Positions 54,986-64,000 of a DNA stretch of 64,000 nt are shown here, piece by piece (position 1 is the stretch's first letter; each line of letters begins with the position of its first letter). The notes beneath the pieces are model-generated. The model was not told the DNA's origin and made no database searches. It saw nothing but the letters and a program-made list of their open reading frames with translations. Made by a program: the position numbers and the translations under genes. The stretch is taken from the NCBI GenBank assembly GCA_021234535.1, contig CM037843.1, positions 33,109,200 to 33,173,199 on the forward strand, given 5' to 3'. Source of the DNA: Stichopus chloronotus. Lineage: Eukaryota > Echinodermata > Holothuroidea > Aspidochirotida > Stichopodidae.

Positions 54986-57900
54986 GAACTGAGAGGTGGA
55001 CTCCTAATTCCGATAGGATTTTTTTTTAAAGAATGGCCTCATCGATGTAATGGAGAGACGGGTGCCGCTGATGCAATACTTTTCTGATAGAGTAGGGAAA
55101 GTCGTGTAATTTGAACCCGCCTAACTTTCAATCATATTAAAATGAAAAGAAGATCAAGTAGGAAAATCGTCGTTGTGCCATGTCGTTAGAGGACGCGGAC
55201 TGTTTTGTGCAACTTATGTACTCTCTTGAATGATTTCTCTGTTATTGGCCAATCATTTGAAATGTTGACTTTTCGAGTTATTCAGTCGAGGCAAGGTCAG
55301 GTGTACTTTGGACGATGTGATGTGTAATCTGGACAGATGGTCCAAATTATTCCGATGACGAGGTGCAAATTACACGCCAATAGCCCAATATTTGTATTCA
55401 CAGTTACCCCTCAGCATATACGTTTTAGATATATTTCATTATATGAGCAAGTCATGGCTAAATATTCATTGAACTTTCCTATTCACAACACATTAAAGCA
55501 TAAAAATAATATCAACTAGCTGTTTTTTGATGTTCTATATTATAAAATGATGGACATATAATCTTGATTGCTTCAAACCTGTCTTGCAAGTGCAACCTAG
55601 CAAACAAGGTTCATAGACTGCAGCAAAGGCCTAGTTGTAATTACTCATCTACTCGTCTGGTATAGAGCAGAAGTATATACGAATTACACCCCTGTCCAAA
55701 CTACAGGACTTTCCCCTACTCTTAAATGCAATCTGGCGAAACAGTAAACATCGTTTGGAATCGAATTTATCTTGCAAGGGAAATTTTTGGATTCGTTCAG
55801 TCTGTCTGATAATCCATATGGAGGCAAAATTAAAAGTGAGACATTTTGCTCGTTCTTTTCTATTGCTGATTTAGTAATCAAGCAGTTAATTATTTACATA
55901 CCGTCCCTTCTTCAAACTCTGTGTCTTGGAATGATATGTACGCAATCATTTACTTTAAGTGGGATATGAGAATCAAGTTATTCCGTTATGCACCACTAAA
56001 GGAATGTACCATATACTAAAAAGGTATAGAGGGTGCGTGTATGTGTGTGGGGGGAGGGGGTGATACGTGAAAGGGCGCTGTAGAGGTTTCCAAACATGCA
56101 AACAATTCAAATAAATCCTCTGATGACAGTCATTCACATCACATTCTTCTGAGAAGTACTTCAGACCAAACTTACCAAACTGATCAAATCTTATGGCATA
56201 TTTGTTTGCATATTTTTATATGGTCGTCATATTAAGATTATTATCTCTTATTACGTCAGTTTCTTCTTTTGAGTTAGGTACACGTATGTCCTCTTTGGTG
56301 TTGTCATCCATGATCTTGTTAAGAAAATGACAATTCTGTACACACTGATTTTTTTCCCCAAGGGTGAGCAGTATAGAAACTGACAGTCCATGGATGAGTG
56401 AATGGTCGAAATTAGTGACAGAAAGTGCTACTTGGACAAGCGGGAGTGACCTACCTAAGCCTGAAATTCATATATACCGTGGATATTATCTGCATCCGAG
56501 ACAGAAGTGGTTGCATGGAGTTTAAAAAGCCTACACATACCTTTCGAGTATGTAAGCATGTATCATGACGCTTACTTAAACGGTAGATAAGTTCTCCATA
56601 CTTGGTACGTATATGTAGAGGCAAAGAGGCACAGTTTTCCGTAAAACCTTGTATTTTGGACACCTTATCCTTACAATTGGAATTGATCGAGGGGAATTTG
56701 TGCTGACTTTTGAATTGGTCGGATCTGAATTATTTTCCGTTGGCCAGGGACTCCGTTCCAAATGGATTAATTGCGGAGATTAAATGTTTGTATTTGCACT
56801 CCCAAAATGTAACAAGCAATGACATCATATCCGACAACATGCATCGAAATTTCAAATTGTGATAATTCAGTGACTTTTACATCATTTTGAAAAGAACACG
56901 GTGGCATCTAATACATCAAATTCCAACTAAGCGCATCGACTATAGGCTTGTATTCATAGGCGGTGGTCATTGGGGGATATAGGGATGCAGTCCCCTTATG
57001 AAAATGGGTGGAAGGGATGTAATGCAACATATTCCCTCCATATCGAAAAGTTTTGTACAAAAACGATCATTTGCTTATTTTACACCAAAATTTCTAAATT
57101 GTTCTAATCAAGGTAAGCCTAATCAGTTATGCTTCAAATTGATACGTCTAGGTGAAAGCAACCCATGAAACGACGATTTTCATTCGAAATACATGATTTC
57201 CGACATTTCAAAATTTTGTGACGTGATAATTTGGGGAATTTCCCCCAAATAATGTGTCATTTCATGTCACACATTCGCGGTTTACGAAAAAATTATAGAC
57301 CCAAATAAAATCAAGTCTTTTCCTTCTGCTTCCTATGACATGCAGCTACCAGAAACGCGTTCAGCCATTTCGATATATTTGTGGCTAGAAGTATAAATCC
57401 TTTCAATTATGTAAATTTGGGGTGAAAAGAACATTTTTGCTTAAAGACATCATTCCCATAAATTTAATGATTTACGAAAAAAAAATAGTGGGTATGCCCA
57501 ATCAAAAAAGTATTCACTGGGTGTGTTATAGTACGAACATCCCAAATCCAACTTAGCCAGACTTGAAAACACAACCACGAGTATTACATTAAGCAAAAAA
57601 CCGATCAATGCACCATGTGCACACACTGTAACGCATTTGTGAGGTTTATGATCGAAACTTTTCAATATGTGCCCCACCCCATAAACCTCTGGGCCAAGTA
57701 TATTTTTATGCCTTATATATGCTTTATATTTTTATCCACACATCGCTATGTTTTAACGGCACTAGTAAGACATATTTCTGCCAATATTGTTGTAAAAAGT
57801 CTAATGCTGCTGATGTGCTGTTGCACTAGTCTGCATTCGACACCTTATATAAGCCAAAAAATATTTCAAAGGGGAGGTGGAACCCCTTAAACTTAGATCC

Positions 57901-58515
57901 CTTCCAAACACGGGAATTCAGTGACAGGGACCATGCTTCTACATCCTCCACTCTCAAAAACAAATTGCTGCAGATATATGTTTAAAAAAATCACGTATTT
58001 CCGTATTGCACCGTAACTTGGATTGTGATGTAAAATGGTCCGCCATGATTCCTAGTTAAAATTCCCCTCTCTATGACTTTTGTACATTACAAAGTGTAAA
58101 CAATTACGTATACCGATAGATCATTATCGTCAAAGTTTTTGTATTTTTGTCACATCGCTTATAATTATGAGGGTCAGTGTGCGAAATACGAGAAATGCAC
58201 ATTTAAGGCTGGACTTAATTGTGTTAAGTTTCAAAACGTAGAATTTGTGAAAAGGGAATATGTCTTTTTTATTCTACTCAGTGAAAAAATAGTCACAGAT
58301 TACACCGTTTTCCTATTTTACTATTATTCACTTCTAGAAATTTTCCAAAGGAAGACACCCTCCCCTTAGATTCCGCCCTATGTCATGGGAAAGGGTTACT
58401 TCACAAAATTTGCCCGGTGAACCCATAGGACTTTGCACAATCCCCGCCACCGGGGGTGTGAGTTGTGTCCCACCTCCTCCCCGCCCCCTCAAAAAAAAAT
58501 GTCAGAGGGACAATA

Positions 58516-58760
58516 GTCGGAAAATCTGAAGTACCAGTCGGTATTTTCCACATCTCAGTCTAGTACATAAAAAGACGCCAAGTATTGCACCAGATTGTCT
58601 GTCAGATTACCTGGTAATTGAAAAATTTCTCCATAAATAAGAAATACCAATTCAGCCTTGAAGCGACGATAGTCGGAAAATCTGAAATACCAGTTGAAAT
58701 TTTAATATCTCAGTATAGCACATTTTATGACATAAAAAGTTGCCAAATATTACACATAGT
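58516..58760 (+). repeat. Tandem duplication, ~157-bp period
   Basis: AGTCGGAAAATCTGAA(G/A)TACCAGT and following ~85 bp occur at 58516 and again at 58673. Confidence 0.75.
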
Positions 58761-58914
58761 TATTAAGTGTGTTATCGTTAAAAAGGAAAAGCTGCCATAT
58801 TATTATTATTATTATTGTTTCCTTTAAATAACGATAGTGTAAATATTCTGGATAAGAGCAAACTGAATTCACATTACTACCATTTTTTTTTTCAAAGAAT
58901 GCTTATATCGTTAA

Positions 58915-59060
58915 TTGAGAAATTGCAGGCATAAGAAACCTGTTTCAAGGCTGGATACATGCACCTCAAGTACCCGGGGAAGTGCCGTTTCCAGCTAACT
59001 GGGGCTTTTGAAATGCAAAATCTTCTTCAGCTCCCCCCCTCCAACATTTACTATTTCGTT
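58915..59060. repeat. Dispersed repeat, third copy of the 50280/52375 family
   Basis: TTTCAAGGCTGGATACATGCA and GTGCCGTTTCCAGC match 52395-52460. The GC-rich right part is missing. Confidence 0.55.
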
Positions 59061-59376
59061 TCAATAGTGTCTTTTGCTCTTTTTTTAAGACTGCACCCCT
59101 CTCTTAACTCTTCACCGTCTCCTGATTCCTGATAAGGTATTCATCGTTTTCGAATCTACCGGGTTGATTCGCCATTATGTTGAGAAAAATACCTAGTCCG
59201 TGAAAATATTTTACCTTCACTCCCACCTAAAGATAGGGCCTTAGATACAGCCCTGCGCACCACATTGGTGACCACTGCACCGCAGTGGAGACCACGCCCC
59301 TGGTAATGATAAGATGTAAAAATATTCACATTGTGAGAAATCTGCAACTGTAAGTGTGATGTAATTGGAATTAACT

Positions 59377-59911
59377 TTAAAGGAGAAATCACGGTTTGAC
59401 TTAGAAAATTCAACTTTAGTTGATTTTCTTTCTTAACTGGTTGTTCACCGAAATGTGGAGACGTTGGGGAGGTGTTTGAAGGTAGAAGGAACAGTTAATT
59501 ATAGCGTTAATTACTGTTGAATGAGAACTCTTATTTGTCGGGTACAAAAAATAAACAGTTCATGTACAAGGCAAGACAGCCTCCTCTATACGATGACCAA
59601 TCAAACCCCTTGACTGGGATGACGTTATATGAATAAACATAAACGAATGTTAATGTTTCGTGCATTGCGCAATGGTAAGTAAACAAGAGTTTAGTGATAG
59701 TTGATGATACATAAAGTACACGTAGGCCACGTATGAAACTGTTCGTTTGATGTTTTGTTTACAGTACTAAAAAGGAAGCCCCACCTCCTTACTCATCAAA
59801 AAGGCGATAGTATGGAATATTCACATTTGATTCGATGAATTTGGATGTTACAGACTTTCGGAGTTCTTCACCGATTGTTTTTGCGAATTTGACTCTTTTC
59901 TCGAGGCCTAC
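59377..59911. mobile_element. TTAA MITE family 4, inverted truncated copy
   Basis: Starts TTAA + AGGAGAAATCACGGTTT and runs as the reverse complement of 53503 down to about 52970 (GAACTCTTATTTGTCGGGTA, CATTGCGCAATG, GTTACAGACTTTCGGAG). The other terminal repeat is lost. Confidence 0.85.
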
Positions 59912-60094
59912 CTGTAGTTTTATGTGCTGTATACCTTCTCTGCTGACAAAAGTTTCATACAATTCCACACCTCGCGGTGCTTACAATGCGTAAGCGTCAG
60001 GTTCGTAGTTTAACTTACGAGTTACGATTTTTGAAGTTGCGAAACAACTAACGGTGAACTAAAAAGAAAACGGCGAGCTGAAATTTCGAATTAA

Positions 60095-60190
60095 GTCAAA
60101 TACTAAATATTCGAGTCAAGTCCTTCCTGTCGCTGACTCGACTCGAGTCCAAGTCGAGTCATTAAAAAGGCGACTCGAATCGACCCTTGT
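60095..60190 (+). repeat. GACTCGAGTC-rich repeat fragment
   Basis: Several ACTCGA/TCGAGTC motifs in both orientations within 95 bp, as seen at the ends of some hAT-like elements. A weaker similar stretch is at 9370-9440. Confidence 0.45.
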
Positions 60191-60611
60191 CCGAGCCAAC
60201 CGTTCTAGACATAGCAACTCTGTTACAGATATCATAAAATGATTACAAAGTGTTGATGTATTATATGATGGTTGCTTCTGAAGATATCGGCGCTGAAACC
60301 ATTTTAAGCTCCCTGCTTAAACGCCGGGAGGTCCCTGGTAGACAATGCTATTATCGTTTGGATGATAGGCCTACTTAGGCATAAGTGACTCTGAAATTTT
60401 TTCAAAATTAAAAGAAATTTGGACGGTATCATCAGCTATTCAAACGAACGTCTGTTTCGTTAGGGTTGTATCATTCATCGGCTTCGAAAAAAGTGTACTA
60501 AGATTTATGTTTTGTATGTTTTTTGTTTTTTTCGGCCTCCCATAACAGCTAGCTCTGCATGGAATTTAGCTACACCATGTCTCGTTACGCCTTCTATGTA
60601 GCTCACCTATG

Positions 60612-60621
60612 ATTACGTAAT
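60612..60621 (+). promoter_or_regulatory. ATTACGTAAT palindrome upstream of the 60644 start
   Basis: A perfect 10-bp palindrome matching the PAR-bZIP / NFIL3 (D-box-like) consensus, 23 bp upstream of the ATG. Two short upstream ORFs start just after it, at 60622 (five codons) and 60637 (nine codons, overlapping the main start). The role is inferred; such palindromes can occur by chance. Confidence 0.35.
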
Positions 60622-60643
60622 ATGGCGAGTAAAACATGACAAA

Positions 60644-60736
60644 ATGGCAGCGCCCAGGTGTGTGAGGGACTTTACAGCTTTAACTGGTCAAAAGTTTGTC
60701 GATGATGGTGTAAGCAGCCATTCTGCTGATGAACAG
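60644..60736 (+). CDS. Probable first coding exon of an unidentified gene, partial
   Basis: A 31-codon open segment starts at an ATG in strong context (A at -3, G at +4: AAAATGG). It encodes a peptide beginning MAAPRCVRDFTALTG and ends at GAACAG/GTAGGG, a usable donor in phase 0. The MAAP start, GC-rich early codons and composition differ from the surrounding AT-rich DNA and are typical of animal first exons. I do not recognise the protein. No convincing second exon was found before 64000, so the gene probably continues beyond the window. Confidence 0.45.
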
Positions 60737-62980
60737 GTAGGGTTATGCTTTTGTAAACAACATTGAATGACTTAAGGTCAATATTTTGTCCACTAACTTA
60801 GCTTAGAGACAGGATGAGGCTGTCTGTCATTCAGTGTAAATAGACAGCAGGCCTAACCTGTAGCTAACCCATGATACTTTAAGTTAGGCTAGGCCTAAGT
60901 TACACTTAGTAGGCCCACACTGACTGAGTACTGATACTTGATAGCCTGACCAAGCTAAAAAATAGGAAAAATGGAAAGGTAATTCTTATTGATCAATAGC
61001 ACACTAAAATGAAACAAAGAATAAGCTGCTTTGGTGTTCATAAAAGCAAATAAATACCAGTTGCTCTATACCTGGAAGTGGTAGTGGTGTAACATTCCAA
61101 TATTAATAGCAGTACCAAAAATTTTTGTGGAATCAATGTCTTCTGTGTATTTGTGTTACTTGTACTAGATGTTTTTGTGTAGACATGTGCCATATCCACA
61201 CCTGTCTATGTAAACAGTGTCAATTTTTTAAGATTCAATTTGTATGAAGTTTTGACAAAAGTCTGGTACTAGGGACTGGAAGTGACGTATTCTTCGAAAA
61301 ACCCTTGTTTCCCCTTATTACACCCTAAACTTAACCCTAACTCTCCATGTTAACCATGGTTGGTGGTTCTTTAGGTTAAAGATAAGCCTAAATAACTTTT
61401 TACACCTTCAACTTGGTTTATTCTCATCAAATACTTATAATCCTAACCATCATCAATAACCTTGACAGGTGGTCACTGATGTCTAAATCAGAGCCAAAAG
61501 TCCATTAATGAGTTTCATGTGTTCATTCTTCAGTACTTAAGGACATTTTGCCAAATTAAGATCTTGCCTTTGAATATGTTGGACAGGCACTCATCCCCAA
61601 TTCTACCTGCTGCAACATTCCAGTCATTTGGAAATACCTAGGGTCAACATACAGTGCAGTAGGTACTTGCAACAGAAGGCTCACAGAGCTTTACAAGGTT
61701 AACATGACATGTGTGGCTGGTTGGCCTAGAAGCAGGAGCACACTGTGCAGGATCAGACTGTATAGATAAACAGACCCAGAACTTGAGGTTTTTTTTCTTG
61801 CGGTAAATTAATGAGGTTTTTTTTAGCAAGAATTGGGGAAAAAGTGCAACTTAATTGTTCTACCAACAAGCACGTTCCTAATTTGCAGTAACAAGAGGAA
61901 AAAGTGCATGGGATCCACTCATCTTTTTTGCTGTTTTCATTTACCTCAATGTGATGTCAAGTACATGTATTATTAGCAATATCAGTTTTACAACTGTTCA
62001 TCCAGGTAGGTGTTATGGCATTTTGGAATATTCCTCATTGCCTTTCTTTGTTTTTGCTGCTATATCTTATAAATGCATGTAGCTTGAATTTTCTGTAACC
62101 CTGAATCATGGACTATTCCAATTACATGCTTCTGAATATCACATGCGTATACTGCAACCATATGTTTACGTGATTGGCTAATAAAGCACAAGCTAAATGT
62201 GAAGGTAAAAATATGTTTGCAGTTCAGTTTTTACTTTGCCTCTGATTGGCTGTGGTCCATTTCACAAAACAGTTGTCATTCATTTCTCTAAATTGTATGC
62301 ATTTATTGAAATACTTGCGAATGAGAGAGCTGGTACCAACGTTTACGCGGCTTTACCTTAACTACGTATCATTTTGTTTTTGGATATACCTGGCATTTTC
62401 AGAATTCTTATAAGCTTTAACTTTTTACACCATTGGTGTATGTATCAATTGCCATACCAGGTATATTGGGTATTTCAAGACAGCTTAGCATAAAATAAGC
62501 AGACATATTCATGTAGGCCTAGGCCCAAATTGGTGAACGGACAGCTGACATATATTTTTTTTTTCGTAATTTCAGCCATTCTGGTGACATTGCTCATTAT
62601 GAATCACGACTGAACATACCATACCAAACTTATAGAATGGCTAGCAATTTACATGGAGTACAATGCCAAACAACTGCTTACATGTGCCATTCATAGCACT
62701 CAGCATAGAGTAATTGCAGAATACCCCGCAAGCTAAAGCAATTGTCGTTATGCAGTGATGATATTGACTTTATACTTCACATGATGTGTTGCCTTGGTGT
62801 GGTAAATAATTGTAAGTCCATAGTGGAAATTAGTGGAAATTCCTGGAATGTTTAGTAGGTATAGGCCATACAAAAACAACGGTATTTATCTACCCATGAA
62901 AATACTTCAAGGGTATGCAGTACAGATCAGAATACACATTTTTCGGGGCTTCAAGGATCCTGTACACAGTCCTATAGTTT
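60737..62980. other. Probable first intron of the 60644 gene, no exon identified
   Basis: AT-rich sequence with no convincing AG-GT bounded coding segment on the plus strand. No repeat partner within the window. Confidence 0.35.
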
Positions 62981-63390
62981 TTCATATTTTTAGGAGGCTA
63001 CAAAGATACACATCATTAAGTCTGTGTTTTTTTTAAGAGACTATGAGGATACTTTCAAAACAGAATGACTGTGACTCATACTGCATACCATGTATGTGTG
63101 AAAATCCTTTTAAGTCCCAAGTGTATTTTTTAGAGACTTTGAGGATGAGCAGTCAAGATTCCACCACATATTTTGGAAAATAATTACAAGTCCCAAGTGT
63201 ATATTTAAGAGATGCGAGTCTTGTGCAGTCTAGATTCCATAGAGGGAATCTCTGATATGAGAATGACTCATCATCAGTCAATATGTTGTTGTGAAAAGGC
63301 TAGGAGGATATGCAGTCACATAGTTTGATATAGTTTTAGGTGACTACTAGGGTACATAGTAAAGCTGAGTGACTATGTAGCCCATAGCCC
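62980..63390 (+). repeat. Degenerate tandem repeat, ~60-120 bp units
   Basis: Recurring blocks AAGTCCCAAGTGTAT(T/A)TTT, AAGAGACTTTGAGGAT and GCAGTC(A/T)AGATTCCA, in the same order three to four times. Confidence 0.6.
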
Positions 63391-64000
63391 ATTAAAAATG
63401 GAGCCTAGTCTCGTGGGGTATTCTGCAGTTGTGCCTAACACTGAGCCAATTGTAGTCGATGTCACATTCCCACTCTGTACATTATGTTTTCAGAAAATCC
63501 TTCTCGGACCTTCCTGAAATACAGCACATTTTCGGAATTATCTGGGTTGTTTTCAGTAGATACAAAGTACCTAAGCGTTTTTGAAGGCTTAAACAGTTCA
63601 TTGATCTGTTTGAATGAAGTAGTGCTGTGATTTCTTCAATCTCAAAGAAGAAATATGCGCCCTCCTTCGTAACGTTGCAAGGCAAAAGCTAAACTAAGAG
63701 CGTAGGTGCCTACAGAACTGTAATTTTGAAGCTGTATACCTACAGTAGGCTGTAATTATAATCACTATTTTGGGGGTGAGCTGGGTGGTGGAAGTCTATA
63801 AATTTGTTATCATTTCAAAGGGAATAAAACAAAGTTTCTTAATCCATGTGAATGGAAACCTTTAATTTACAAAGTGATTATGAAAAATGCAAGTTACTGT
63901 GTACTAACATTTAAAACCTTTCAAATTCCCTTCAAAGTGAAAACTTTGTGCTAAGAAGACTAGAAAGTTTCACTGTTTATATGTTGAGAACTACTAAATT

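Larger units (their letters stand above)
53510..58500. other. Intergenic, no identified gene
   Basis: Contains TTTTAGTCCGAA-type ~30-bp repeats (53815-53960), a short perfect hairpin (54949-54985) and otherwise chance ORFs only. Confidence 0.4.

Overview
The window is animal nuclear DNA. Coding exons are short and separated by GT-AG introns of 0.6 to 3.3 kb. There are no operons, and transposon debris and minisatellites are abundant. The fused MoaA-MoaC gene MOCS1 and the general repeat style suggest a marine invertebrate deuterostome, possibly an echinoderm. The phylum is inference; no single marker settles it.

Two genes can be rebuilt on the minus strand, each with a reading phase that closes at every junction. 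MOCS1 (9914-23552, ten coding exons) makes the first enzymes of molybdenum cofactor synthesis. Its ninth exon ends in a Gly-Gly-stop (MOCS1A, 396 aa). A splice donor sits inside the Gly-Gly-stop codons, so choosing it removes the stop and joins the MoaC exon in frame (MOCS1A-B, 716 aa). The second gene (37404-44845, three coding exons, 315 aa) is a Ser-rich, basic, probably nuclear protein. Its C-terminal block resembles CLOCK-interacting pacemaker (CIPC); this assignment is moderate. A probable first coding exon of a third, unidentified gene lies on the plus strand at 60644-60736 and runs off the window.

Layout: 1-9.9 kb has no recognisable gene but holds a TTAA-flanked MITE, a hAT-type element with 8-bp target duplications, and a copy of a repeat with ~144-bp internal periods. 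9.9-23.6 kb is MOCS1, with a TTAA MITE, a hAT MITE and repeat copies in its introns. 24-37.4 kb is repeat-rich intergenic DNA, including two opposed copies of the ~144-bp repeat element, a small TTAA MITE, an AT-rich minisatellite and a foldback element. 37.4-44.9 kb is the CIPC-like gene; its introns hold the longest ~144-bp array, a hAT-like element and a decayed retroelement protease. 45-60 kb is mostly transposon fragments, including an inverted pair of a 650-bp TTAA MITE. 60-64 kb holds the new first exon and a degenerate tandem repeat.

The most distinctive non-genic signal is the ~144-bp repeat. Nearly every unit carries the 13-mer TGACCTTTGACCT (AGGTCAAAGGTCA on the other strand), the consensus DR1 site of nuclear receptors such as HNF4, RXR and COUP-TF. 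I count at least eleven exact copies, in four arrays and both orientations.
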